Assembly: GCA_030835845.1 (NCBI GenBank)
Contig: JAUROD010000007.1
Location: forward strand, 1-43,387
Source of the DNA: Flavobacteriaceae bacterium
Lineage (GTDB): Bacteria > Bacteroidota > Bacteroidia > Flavobacteriales > Flavobacteriaceae
Length of the DNA: 43,387 nt
Direction of reading: 5' to 3'
The notes beneath the pieces were generated by a model, which made no database searches, was not told where the DNA came from, and was given only the letters and a program-made list of their open reading frames with translations. This document shows positions 25,876 to 35,842 of the stretch, in pieces. Each line of letters opens with the position of its first letter. Within the stretch, counting starts at the first letter, position 1. Position numbers and translations under genes: made by a program.

Positions 25876-27429
25876 GTGAATAAAGAATTGATTATCCGAT
25901 CGAATTCCTCTGCTGTTGATTTTGCATTACTCAAGGATGGAAAACTAATTGAGCTCAATAAAGAAGTGGAAGACAACAAGTTTTCGGTAGGTGATATATT
26001 TTACGCCAAAGTCCGAAAATCTGTTTCAGGTCTAAACGCTGCATTTGTAAATGTTGGTCATGAAAAAGATGGTTTTTTACACTATCATGACCTTGGACCA
26101 AAACTTCCCTCAGTATTGAAATTTATTAAACAAGTAAGTACAGGTAAAACAAGAGATTATTTGCTAAAGAACTTTAAGTTTGAAGCAGAAATCGAAAAAA
26201 CAGGAAAAGTAAGCGACATACTGAGTTCAAACCAACACGTTTTGGTTCAGGTTGTCAAAGAGCCCATTTCGACAAAGGGTCCTCGTATTAGCTCAGAATT
26301 ATCGCTAGCGGGACGCTATATGGTGCTGGTTCCTTTTTCGGATCGCATTTCAATTTCACAAAAAATTGAAGACCGTGAAGAAAAAAATAGATTAAAAAGA
26401 TTAGTAAAAAGTATTCGTCCAAAAAACTTTGGTGTGATTATTCGTACCGTGGCACAAGACAAAAAAGTAGCCGAGTTAGATGCAGATTTACAGCAGTTAT
26501 TAGTACGTTGGAAAAAAATGTGCGCTAGTTTGCAAAAAATTGATCGTTTCCCAACTAAAGTTTTAAGTGAAATAAATCGCTCATCTAGTATCCTTCGTGA
26601 TATTTTTGACGACTCTTTTTCTGGCATTCATGTTGATGATAAATCACTTCAAGAGGAAGTGCAAGAGTATATTGAAACCATAGCGCCAAAAAAGAAAGAT
26701 ATCGTCAAATTATACAACCAATCTCTACCCATTTTTGAAAAGTTTGGTGTAGAACGTCAGATTAAGACATCGTTTGGTAAAACAGTTTCGATGCAAAAAG
26801 GAGCCTATTTAGTGATTGAACACACAGAAGCACTTCATGTAATTGATGTAAATAGTGGAAACCGTTCTAATAAGGCGAAAAGCCAGGAAGAAACTGCAAT
26901 GGAAGTCAATATGATTTCTGCTACAGAAATTGCTCGTCAACTTCGTCTTCGTGACATGGGAGGAATTATCGTAGTGGATTTTATCGACCTTGGGTCGAGT
27001 GAAAATAGACGAAAACTTTTTGAACATTTACGGACAGAGATGAGTACTGACCGAACCAAACATAAAATATTACCCCCTTCTAAGTTTGGTTTGATTCAAA
27101 TTACACGTCAAAGGGTTCGTCCTGAGATGAAAATCAAAACAAAAGAACCCAATCCAAATAGTAACGGAGAAGTCGAAGCTCCAATTGTTTTACTTGATAA
27201 AATCAACGCAGAACTTAGTAAAATTACTAAGCATGCAAAGCATCAAAACAAAAAGATTCACCTTCATGTGCATCCTTTTGTTGCAGCTTACCTCAACCAA
27301 GGTTTCCCTTCCATCCGGACACATTGGTGGTTCGAACACAAACGTAGAATTAAGATAATTCCTCGTGATGCTTTTCAGTACTTACACTACCGTTTTGTTG
27401 ATCAAAACAACAAAATATTAAGTGTATAA
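25876..27429 (+). CDS. rng: Ribonuclease E/G family endoribonuclease
   Basis: The protein has 517 residues from GTG 25876 (VNKELIIRSNSSAVDFALL), chosen because flavobacterial homologues begin there; TTG 25855 is a longer option. An S1-like RNA-binding domain (about 35-125; GDIFYAKVRKSVSGLNAAFVNVG) is followed by the catalytic region with the metal-binding aspartates in VIDVNSGNRSNKA and VVDFIDLGS. It lacks the CPxC zinc-link cysteines of E. coli RNase E. It processes rRNA and mRNA. It closes the HU/basic protein/RNase G block with a strong terminator. Confidence 0.94.
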   Translation: MNKELIIRSNSSAVDFALLKDGKLIELNKEVEDNKFSVGDIFYAKVRKSVSGLNAAFVNVGHEKDGFLHYHDLGPKLPSVLKFIKQVSTGKTRDYLLKNFKFEAEIEKTGKVSDILSSNQHVLVQVVKEPISTKGPRISSELSLAGRYMVLVPFSDRISISQKIEDREEKNRLKRLVKSIRPKNFGVIIRTVAQDKKVAELDADLQQLLVRWKKMCASLQKIDRFPTKVLSEINRSSSILRDIFDDSFSGIHVDDKSLQEEVQEYIETIAPKKKDIVKLYNQSLPIFEKFGVERQIKTSFGKTVSMQKGAYLVIEHTEALHVIDVNSGNRSNKAKSQEETAMEVNMISATEIARQLRLRDMGGIIVVDFIDLGSSENRRKLFEHLRTEMSTDRTKHKILPPSKFGLIQITRQRVRPEMKIKTKEPNPNSNGEVEAPIVLLDKINAELSKITKHAKHQNKKIHLHVHPFVAAYLNQGFPSIRTHWWFEHKRRIKIIPRDAFQYLHYRFVDQNNKILSV

Positions 27430-27435
27430 ATCAAT

Positions 27436-27464
27436 AAACGGCACTCCTTGAGTGCCGTTTTTTT
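27436..27464 (+). terminator. Rho-independent terminator of rng
   Basis: An 11-bp stem AAACGGCACTC/GAGTGCCGTTT with a three-base loop CTT runs into seven T, 7 bases after the rng stop codon. Confidence 0.92.
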
Positions 27465-27466
27465 AT

Positions 27467-27748
27467 TCCTATTTATTTTTCAAATACTGTTATTTTATGT
27501 TTTATTCGTTTTGGGTTGATCATAAACAGTATATTAAATTGGTGGCAACGTTAAGTGTATGAAGCGTAGTTTTTTTAAGTGGGTTCTGATCTCCACTTAT
27601 TTTAAAACTTGATTTCTGACACGTGTGTTATCAGGTTCATCAAATATATTTTTCTGTATTTATGATTTCCAAAAAAATTTCGTGAACGGAACATAAAACG
27701 GTGTGAACGGCAGAAAGGTTTTTAGAATAGAAACATTTATCTTGCGGT
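27467..27748 (+). other. Non-coding spacer between rng and recX
   Basis: No ORF of convincing length. It contains a stem-loop (TAAGTGG/CCACTTA, 27576-27599), an 8-bp palindrome ACACGTGT at 27620-27627 and a direct repeat GTGAACGG pair with 21-bp spacing just upstream of recX. The composition is AT-rich. A small RNA or an extended recX control region are both possible; no clear promoter identified. Confidence 0.3.
27682..27710 (+). repeat. GTGAACGG direct repeat, two helical turns apart
   Basis: GTGAACGG lies at 27682-27689 and 27703-27710 (21-bp offset), with an additional AACGG at 27697-27701 between. It ends about 40 bases before the GTG start of recX. Same-face spacing suggests a protein-binding site. 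Confidence 0.45.
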
Positions 27749-28225
27749 GTGCAAAAAAATCAATCTTATACCGTTTCCGAGGCGCAAAAAAAAGTTGAGT
27801 ATTACTGTACTTATCAAGAGCGTTGTCATCATGAAGTAATTCGAAAACTTCGTGAAATGAATATGATTCCTCAAGCGATAGATATCATAATGGGTAAACT
27901 GATTGAGGGAGATTACCTTAATGAAACACGTTTTGCACAACACTTTAGCGGTGGAAAATTTCGTATCAAGAAATGGGGAAAAGAACGAATTCTTAGAGAA
28001 TTAAAAAGACGAAATATATCAGATTACAATATTAAACTAGCCTTGAGTGAAATATCTGAGGAAGATTATTACAACACTGCAAAGGAATTAGCAGATAAAT
28101 TTTGGCGTGCAAACAGTCACCGTTCGTTTTTTGAACGTCGAAAAAAAGTAGTTGATGCCCTTCGTTACAGAGGTTGGGAAAGCGGGTTGATTTATGAGCT
28201 AATTAATACCCTGACTGAGGACTAG
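27749..28225 (+). CDS. recX: RecA regulator RecX
   Basis: The 158-residue all-helical protein carries RecX triple-helix repeats: YYCTYQERCHHEVIRKLREM, DYLNETRFAQHFSGGKFRIKKWGKERILRELKRRNI and FERRKKVVDALRYRGWESGLIYEL. It modulates RecA filaments. Start is GTG 27749. Its stop overlaps the stop of the convergent TonB receptor gene by four bases. Confidence 0.92.
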   Translation: MQKNQSYTVSEAQKKVEYYCTYQERCHHEVIRKLREMNMIPQAIDIIMGKLIEGDYLNETRFAQHFSGGKFRIKKWGKERILRELKRRNISDYNIKLALSEISEEDYYNTAKELADKFWRANSHRSFFERRKKVVDALRYRGWESGLIYELINTLTED

Positions 28226-30057
28226 AAAAGGTATTGAATCCCAGCCAAACCATTCGATTTAGGCATTGGCACAAGATTGCTTTCTGAATAAACAGCATTG
28301 AAAATATTATTTGCAGACAAGCTTAATTGGAATCCTTTATAGTTCCAGCTCAGCGCTAAATCAACTACATGATATGCTTCGTCTTGAGGTCGTTGTGCTA
28401 ATTTATAGCTAATTGCTCCTCTGAGGTTTGATGAAAATTGGGGACGAATATTAAAGGTAAAGTGATGCTTGAGTGAGTTTATACTATAACGCGAAATTTG
28501 ACTTCTTAGCTCCCCAACATCGTCCTTTAAATAGGTATATCCCATTGCAACCTTTTGTGCTTGTTCACCAATACGAAAACTAAATTTATTTTCAAATTCG
28601 ACTCCATAAGTATTGACTTGACGAAAATTGGTTGCCTGAAATTTATCTTCTTCCGAAAACTTGACGTAATCAATTAAGTTCGTTGCATTTCGATGAAATA
28701 AACGGATAGTTGCCTCAGATTTAGCATTTTTAAATCGAATTCCAATTTCTTCAGCCAAAGCTTCTTCCGCTTTTAAATTTTCATTTCCTAATGTAGTTGG
28801 ATCACTATAATATAAATCTGTAAAGGTGGGAATACGATAGGTATATCCAATATTGGCAATTAAACGAAATTGTTCTGAAAGTATAACTCCCATGTCAATA
28901 CCAGGAAAAACTTGAGTGCCAAAATCGGTGTAATTTGAAACTGCAATACCAGGAGTAATGTCTATTCGGTTTTGCGAAAACTGAAACCGATGTTCTGCAA
29001 ATAATGTCGCTACCCAACGTTCCCGTTGGCCAAGATTGTTACTTGAAATACTAGTCCTTGCTAGATCCATTCCCAGACCAGAAACCCCAAGTGTTGATTG
29101 CCTAGAAGCATCAAGAGCAATTCCTACTTTATGTGTGATATGATCATTGCGATAGTAGCTTGGATTTGTTCGCAAGAAGAGATACATATCCTGCCCACGT
29201 CGCCAATAAAGTCTTGGTTTAAGAATCCAATTATCTTTTTTTAAAACTGTTTGAAAGGCAACGAGGCTAGCCTGTGTTTCTTCATATTGCTCATCATAAG
29301 AAGGAAGTGCGTAAAACCCGTTTGCCCCAAATTTTCGATCTGAAAATGAAGCGATAAAATCAATCGGGAGGTGTTCCTTGTTCAACTGTGCTTTAAAAAA
29401 TGCATGATGATTTTTATAATCAGTATTGTATCGGTATCCGTCTGAAGTATTGTAAGAATAATGTGCTAAAACACTTGCCTTTTTTGTTGATTTGCCAAGG
29501 GTCAGTTGACCGTTTGCCTGGTCAAAAGAACCTTTCTGTAGTTGAAGGATTGCATTTTGATTGAGGGTTGTCTTAGTCACAACATTGATGGCTCCAGTAA
29601 ATGCATTTTGTCCAAATACTCGAGCTGCTGGTCCTTTTACAATTTCAATTCTTTCGATAACCTGCAAAGGAAGGACAAAATTGAGTAAGTGATGACCTGT
29701 TTGTGCATCTTCAACTTTAATTCCGTCAATTAGTAATAATGTTTGATCAAAGTTACCTCCTCGAATATAGAGATCCGCTTGCATTCCGCCTGTTCCACGT
29801 CTACGTATATCTAGGCCAGCTACTTGCTGAAGTAAATCGACAACGGTATTTACTCCACTTTGTTGGATTTCCTCTTTCGAAATGAGTTGAATTGAACGAG
29901 AATTTTCGCTCAAAGGAAGATCTATTCTACTCGAATAAACAATTACCTCAGAAAGTTTTTTAGTCGATAGAGAGTCTTGTGTTTGAGCAAAAAAGCATGC
30001 GCTATTTAAGCAAAAAACAACTGAGAGAAAAAGATTGGTATTGATTTTAAAAAACAA
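28222..30057 (-). CDS. TonB-dependent outer-membrane receptor (BtuB-like)
   Basis: A 611-residue receptor with a signal peptide ending at CFFAQT. The plug (about 35-165) contains SRIDLPLSENSRSIQLISKEEI, DLYIRGGNFDQTLLLIDGIKVED and IERIEIVKGPAARVFGQNAFTGAINVV. The 22-strand barrel ends in YSESNLVPMPKSNGLAGIQYLF with the terminal Phe. It has no N-terminal carboxypeptidase-like domain, so it is not SusC type; the size fits cobalamin or siderophore receptors. The start is TTG 30057, just downstream of an eight-C tract. It lies 24 bases downstream of atpC. Cobalamin as substrate would fit the B12 mutase, but is unproven. Confidence 0.88.
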   Translation of the reverse strand: MFFKINTNLFLSVVFCLNSACFFAQTQDSLSTKKLSEVIVYSSRIDLPLSENSRSIQLISKEEIQQSGVNTVVDLLQQVAGLDIRRRGTGGMQADLYIRGGNFDQTLLLIDGIKVEDAQTGHHLLNFVLPLQVIERIEIVKGPAARVFGQNAFTGAINVVTKTTLNQNAILQLQKGSFDQANGQLTLGKSTKKASVLAHYSYNTSDGYRYNTDYKNHHAFFKAQLNKEHLPIDFIASFSDRKFGANGFYALPSYDEQYEETQASLVAFQTVLKKDNWILKPRLYWRRGQDMYLFLRTNPSYYRNDHITHKVGIALDASRQSTLGVSGLGMDLARTSISSNNLGQRERWVATLFAEHRFQFSQNRIDITPGIAVSNYTDFGTQVFPGIDMGVILSEQFRLIANIGYTYRIPTFTDLYYSDPTTLGNENLKAEEALAEEIGIRFKNAKSEATIRLFHRNATNLIDYVKFSEEDKFQATNFRQVNTYGVEFENKFSFRIGEQAQKVAMGYTYLKDDVGELRSQISRYSINSLKHHFTFNIRPQFSSNLRGAISYKLAQRPQDEAYHVVDLALSWNYKGFQLSLSANNIFNAVYSESNLVPMPKSNGLAGIQYLF

Positions 30058-30061
30058 GAAA

Positions 30062-30069
30062 GGGGGGGG
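30062..30069 (-). repeat. C8 homopolymer tract at the receptor start
   Basis: Eight consecutive G on the plus strand (C on the coding strand) end 4 bases upstream of the TTG start of the TonB receptor. In this AT-rich DNA such a run is unusual. It lies between atpC stop and the receptor start and does not bridge to an upstream ATG in any frame. Confidence 0.6.
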
Positions 30070-30081
30070 TTATGTTAGTCT

Positions 30082-30360
30082 TTAGTCGCTTAACAGAATG
30101 ATTTTATTAGCTCGCATTTCGACAGTTCCAGAAGAGATTGAAAAAAGCGTTTCGTCTTTGTTAATCTTTTCAAATTTTGACTGATAATTTTCTGAAATAG
30201 AAATATTGCCTTTTATTTTTACTTTACCCGCTTGCAAAGTAGAAACAATAGGAGCGTGATTTTCTAATAATTGAAAACTACCATCTGTCCCAGGAAGTGA
30301 AAGTGATTCAACTTCTCCAGTAAATAAAGTGGCTTCGGGTGAAATGATTTCTAATAACAT
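30082..30360 (-). CDS. atpC: ATP synthase epsilon subunit
   Basis: The 92-residue protein has only the N-terminal beta-sandwich of epsilon (LEIISPEATLFTGEVESLSLPGTDGSFQLLENHAPIVSTLQAGKV). The inhibitory C-terminal helical hairpin of the E. coli subunit is absent, as I recall for Bacteroidetes. It follows atpD by two bases; other ATP synthase genes are not nearby. Confidence 0.95.
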   Translation of the reverse strand: MLLEIISPEATLFTGEVESLSLPGTDGSFQLLENHAPIVSTLQAGKVKIKGNISISENYQSKFEKINKDETLFSISSGTVEMRANKIILLSD

Positions 30361-30362
30361 TC

Positions 30363-31996
<1,634 letters not shown>

Positions 31997-32012
31997 TCAT
32001 CAACCAAGTTAT

Positions 32013-33056
32013 ATGAAGAAATTATTTTACCTAAGTGTAAGAACAATACTAAGTCTCTATAACATCTTTTACTTTAGAAGATTTCGTGTGATTGGAAAGC
32101 AAAATATACCTAAAGATGGAGGTATTTTATTCTCTCCAAATCATCAAAATGCATTTCTAGATCCTTTAATTGTGGGGGTGACTTGTGGGAAATCTGTAAA
32201 TTCGCTTACACGAAGTGATGTCTTTGGTGGACCTTTTCAATGGTTTCTCGATGCTTTACAAACTATGCCAATATATCGCATACGTGACGGATATGCTAGT
32301 TTACGGAAAAATGAAGCCATTTTTGAAAAATGCCATGCGCTTTTGGGTAAACAGGAAAATACGATGATGTTTTCCGAAGGACAACACCATGATGAATATT
32401 ATTTATTGCGTTTGTCAAAAGGAAGTAGTCGGTTAGCACTTGAAAGTCAATTCAAGTATTCAGATAAAAAAATATACTTACAACCTGTTGGAATAAATTA
32501 TGGTAATTATTTTCATGCTCAACATGATTGTACAGTTGTGTATGGAAAACCAATTTGCTTACAAGAGTATTTGGATGATTATACAGAAAATTCAAGTAAA
32601 GCGGTCAATAAGGTGCGTGATAAACTACAAAACGCAATGGAAGATTGTCTTTGGATACCAAAAAATGATAGTGAATATGTGTCTAAAAAAAGATTTATCA
32701 ATCGTCACAACACCAAACTTCCATTTGATGAATTTAAAAAACAGCTGCTAAAATCAAATAATAAGTTAAGAGAAAAGACAAAATCATCCTCAATTTTAAA
32801 GATATTTATCGTGCTATTAAGCATTCCCAATCTGTTTCCTCTTTTGGCTATCAAATCTCTAATACGTTTATTTAAAGATCACGTTTTTTGGGGATCTGTC
32901 AACTATTTTGGAGGGCTAATCGTCTTCCTAATTTGGTGGGGTTTTTCACTTATACTATTAACGCAATGGTTAAGTATTGCTTGGGGTATCGCATTTCTTA
33001 GCGGTTCATTGGTATGCTTATATGTCAGACAAAAACTAATTATATATAATTTATAA
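32013..33056 (+). CDS. PlsC-type glycerolipid acyltransferase with C-terminal membrane helices
   Basis: The protein has 347 residues from ATG 32013; the TTG at 31965 lies within the promoter. The acyltransferase motif NHQNAFLDP (His44, Asp50) has five residues between His and Asp, a variant I recall in Bacteroidetes acyltransferases, instead of the usual four. SEGQHHDEYYLLRLSKGSSRLA corresponds to the FPEGTRS motif block. The C-terminal 90 residues add two or three hydrophobic helices (ILKIFIVLLSIPNLFPLL; YFGGLIVFLIWWGFSLILL). It probably acylates glycerol phosphate or a lysophospholipid at the inner membrane. Confidence 0.85.
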   Translation: MKKLFYLSVRTILSLYNIFYFRRFRVIGKQNIPKDGGILFSPNHQNAFLDPLIVGVTCGKSVNSLTRSDVFGGPFQWFLDALQTMPIYRIRDGYASLRKNEAIFEKCHALLGKQENTMMFSEGQHHDEYYLLRLSKGSSRLALESQFKYSDKKIYLQPVGINYGNYFHAQHDCTVVYGKPICLQEYLDDYTENSSKAVNKVRDKLQNAMEDCLWIPKNDSEYVSKKRFINRHNTKLPFDEFKKQLLKSNNKLREKTKSSSILKIFIVLLSIPNLFPLLAIKSLIRLFKDHVFWGSVNYFGGLIVFLIWWGFSLILLTQWLSIAWGIAFLSGSLVCLYVRQKLIIYNL

Positions 33057-33235
33057 TAGTTTATTCTTATTATTATAAAACAAAAAATGCAATTTATCTT
33101 GTTTTTATCGTATGCATGATAATATATTATAATATTTTATTATGATTATTATTTTTTAATTGTATTTTATTATAGTTTATATATTGATAATTCTTATAAA
33201 ATGTTTGTGCAATTGGATTTAACTATCTTTAACCT
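33057..33235 (+). other. Extremely AT-rich spacer
   Basis: About 180 bases consisting almost entirely of A and T with repeated TTATTATAAT-like words. An AT-only inverted repeat (TTATAATA 33051-33058 / TATTATAA 33071-33078) straddles the end of the acyltransferase gene; it is too weak to call a terminator. Nothing coding seen. Confidence 0.4.
33224..33231 (+). promoter_or_regulatory. -7 box of the ypdA-like gene
   Basis: TATCTTTA ends four bases before ATG 33236, implying little or no 5' leader. Confidence 0.4.
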
Positions 33236-34195
33236 ATGAAAGATATTGTTATAATTGGGGCGGGTCCGATAGGTCTAGCATGTGGGATTGAAGCCCAAAA
33301 AAGTCACCTAGATTATCTGATTTTAGAAAAAGGAGTTCTGGTAAACTCGATTTATAAATACCCTCAAAACATGACGTTTTTTTCCACATCTGATCGTTTA
33401 GAAATCGGTGATATTCCATTTATTTCACACAATCCAAAACCCACTCGCGCAGAAGCTCTTGAATACTACAGACGAGTAACAAGTTCTTTTAAGCTTATAG
33501 TAAATTTATACGAAGGAGTAGATGTTGTAGAAAAAACACCAAAAGGATTTCTGATTACTACTTCAAAAGGAGTATATAAAACAAAAAATATTGTGCTTGC
33601 CACAGGGTTTTATGATCTTCCCTACATGTTGGGAATAAAGGGTGAAGATTTACCTAAAGTTTCTCATTATTATAAGGAGCCCCATCCCTATTTTGGCATG
33701 GACTTAGTTGTCGTAGGAGCAGCTAATTCTGCTGTTGATGTAGCTTTAGAGACGTATCGTAAAGGAGCAAAAAGCGTGACTTTAGTCGTTCGTGAAGAAG
33801 AAATTGGTAAAAATGTAAAATACTGGGCACGACCAGATATTGTCAACCGAATCGAAGAGAAAAGTATTACTGCCTATTTTGAATCTGAATTGACTGAGAT
33901 TAAACCAACTTCTGTATGGATCAAAACGCATAATAAAACTATTGAAATTCCCAATGATTTTGTATTGGCTATGACCGGATATCAACCTGATTTTTCAATG
34001 CTAAAGTCACTGGGCGTCATGTTTCATGAAGATGAATTTCATACACCAATATATGATACAAAAACAATGGAGTCAACCCAAAAAGGGGTTTACCTTGCAG
34101 GAGTAGTGTGTGGAGGACTAAAAACCAATAAATGGTTTATTGAAAATTCACGAATTCATGCCTCACAGATTATTGATGCAATAACATCTTCCTAA
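33236..34195 (+). CDS. ypdA: YpdA-family putative bacillithiol disulfide reductase
   Basis: A 319-residue FAD/NAD(P)H oxidoreductase. The FAD motif is IIGAGPIGLACGIEA (residues 6-20), the NAD(P) motif VVVGAANSAVDVAL (158-171), and near the C-terminus VYLAGVVCGG marks the second FAD site. The region KYPQNMTFFSTSDRLEIGDIPF is characteristic of YpdA rather than thioredoxin reductase, and no CxxC pair is present. The Firmicutes enzyme, from memory, has Cys in the position of Ile12 (GGGPCG); here a Cys appears at 16 instead. It overlaps the stop of the convergent DinB-like gene by four bases. Confidence 0.86.
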   Translation: MKDIVIIGAGPIGLACGIEAQKSHLDYLILEKGVLVNSIYKYPQNMTFFSTSDRLEIGDIPFISHNPKPTRAEALEYYRRVTSSFKLIVNLYEGVDVVEKTPKGFLITTSKGVYKTKNIVLATGFYDLPYMLGIKGEDLPKVSHYYKEPHPYFGMDLVVVGAANSAVDVALETYRKGAKSVTLVVREEEIGKNVKYWARPDIVNRIEEKSITAYFESELTEIKPTSVWIKTHNKTIEIPNDFVLAMTGYQPDFSMLKSLGVMFHEDEFHTPIYDTKTMESTQKGVYLAGVVCGGLKTNKWFIENSRIHASQIIDAITSS

Positions 34196-34650
34196 ACTAG
34201 TTTTGCAAGTGCTAAAACTGAACCTGTGTGCAAGCCGTCATGAAAAAGTGCGAAAGTTTGTGCCGTTTCAACATTATTTATTTCCATTGCTGTGGATGTA
34301 GTATAAGGATTGAATTCTTTAAATACACCCGATTCCATATCGGATACCAATAGTTCATAGGTACTAAACATTGCTTGATCTATTTCTTTTACTTCATTTG
34401 GAGTAATTTCTCGAGTGGGTTTCGTGCCTTTTGCAAAAAGAGCAACCCACTCCTCTGGAATATGCATTGATAAACCAGATAGTCTGTACACTAATGACTG
34501 ATGAGTGACAAGGGTATGTGCTACATTCCAAATTATATTATTGTTGAATCCTTCAGGAATACAATTCAATTGTTCATTTGTGAACTTGGATAAAAAATGA
34601 TGGAATATTTTGCGGTTGTGAAGTTGGATAGATAATTGTGTTTGCATCAA
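34192..34650 (-). CDS. DinB-superfamily protein
   Basis: The 152-residue four-helix-bundle protein has the DinB layout with metal-ligand histidines in IIWNVAHTLVTHQSLVY and at the C-terminal FHDGLHTGSVLALAKL. This superfamily contains bacillithiol S-transferases (BstA/YfiT), so its place beside ypdA is suggestive of bacillithiol chemistry. Otherwise the activity is unknown. Own promoter at 34662-34669. Confidence 0.8.
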   Translation of the reverse strand: MMQTQLSIQLHNRKIFHHFLSKFTNEQLNCIPEGFNNNIIWNVAHTLVTHQSLVYRLSGLSMHIPEEWVALFAKGTKPTREITPNEVKEIDQAMFSTYELLVSDMESGVFKEFNPYTTSTAMEINNVETAQTFALFHDGLHTGSVLALAKLV

Positions 34651-34661
34651 AATATTTTTGC

Positions 34662-34669
34662 TAAATGTA
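34662..34669 (-). promoter_or_regulatory. -7 box of the DinB-like gene
   Basis: Minus-strand TACATTTA (7 of 8) lies 11 bases upstream of ATG 34650. Confidence 0.35.
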
Positions 34670-34714
34670 CAAAAAGTAAAAAAAGCTGGCTGGTATTTTA
34701 TACTTTAGTGTTAA

Positions 34715-35842
34715 ATGAAAGTTTTAATTGTTCCTGATTCATTCAAAGAAAGTTTAGATGCAAAAGAGGTTGCCCAAGCAATTCATGCCGGTATTTGTTC
34801 AGTTTGTTCTAGTTTGAAGATTGAACAAATCCCTTTTTCAGATGGTGGTGAAGGTGCATTGGATGTCTTACATAACTTTGCTCAAGGAGATATCGTTTCG
34901 TGTAAAAGTATGGATGCAATTGGCAATTCGATAAATGCCTCTTATTTTCTTTTTAAAAATAAAAAAACTGCTTGGATTGAACTTTCACAATCATCAGGGA
35001 TTGCATTACTTTCAAAAGAGAAAAGAAGACCTTGTTATACTTCGACCTATGGGACCGGTTTAGTAATAAAAAAAGCTATTTCACGTGGGTGTGAAGAAAT
35101 TATTTTAGGAATCGGAGGAAGTGCTACCAATGATGCTGCAGCCGGTATATTTCAAGCACTTGGTGGGCAATTATTGGATTCTGATGGAGTGGAACTTCAA
35201 CGGGGAGGACTAGCTCTTAATCGTTTAAATCAAATTATTCTTCCCAAAGGATTAGACCATATAAGCTGGCGAATTGCCTGTGATGTAGAAAATCCTCTTG
35301 TCGGGACAACTGGAGCAAGCACGGTATATGGGCCTCAAAAAGGTGCTTCGAAAGCAGATGTAATGGCTCTTGAAAATAGTTTGAATCACTTTTCAGATCT
35401 TGTGGAGCAACAATTGAAAAAAAATATCAAAAAACTAAAGGGTGGTGGAGCAGCTGGAGGAACTTCAGCGGGAATGTATGCTTTTTTTGATGCAGAATTA
35501 GTTCGTGGTTTTGACCTTCTTGCAGGTCTTATTGGTCTTGAAGAAAAGATAAGCGATGTGGATTTGATATTTACTGCTGAAGGAAGCATAGATAGTCAAT
35601 CACTTAACGGAAAGGTTCCTATTGGAGTTGCACGACTTGGACGTAAACACAATGTCCCTGTTATTGGTTTGGCTGGAAATATAGAACCGCCTTTTGACTT
35701 ACTTTATAAGGAAGGAATGAGTGGTGTTTTTAGTATACAATCCGGTCCAATTACACTAGAAAAATCAAAGGAAATGGCCTTTGAACTTGTCGCTCAAACC
35801 GCGGCTAGAGTTTTTACATTTTATCAAAATATTAATCATTGA
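34715..35842 (+). CDS. Glycerate kinase
   Basis: The 375-residue enzyme is of the bacterial GarK/GlxK type: VPDSFKESLDAKEVAQAI at the N-terminus, PFSDGGEGALDVL, YGTGLVIKKAI, GIGGSATNDAAAGIFQALGG and GGAAGGTSAGM are family signatures. It phosphorylates glycerate (2-phosphoglycerate product in GarK-type enzymes) and feeds lower glycolysis. It is the first gene of a four-gene co-directional block with the next gene overlapping its stop. A TATACTTTA-like element is 13 bases upstream. Confidence 0.95.
   Translation: MKVLIVPDSFKESLDAKEVAQAIHAGICSVCSSLKIEQIPFSDGGEGALDVLHNFAQGDIVSCKSMDAIGNSINASYFLFKNKKTAWIELSQSSGIALLSKEKRRPCYTSTYGTGLVIKKAISRGCEEIILGIGGSATNDAAAGIFQALGGQLLDSDGVELQRGGLALNRLNQIILPKGLDHISWRIACDVENPLVGTTGASTVYGPQKGASKADVMALENSLNHFSDLVEQQLKKNIKKLKGGGAAGGTSAGMYAFFDAELVRGFDLLAGLIGLEEKISDVDLIFTAEGSIDSQSLNGKVPIGVARLGRKHNVPVIGLAGNIEPPFDLLYKEGMSGVFSIQSGPITLEKSKEMAFELVAQTAARVFTFYQNINH

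Noticed and set aside
28222-30057. TonB receptor as a SusC in a polysaccharide locus
   Set aside because: It is too short, lacks the N-terminal carboxypeptidase-like domain, and no SusD gene is adjacent.
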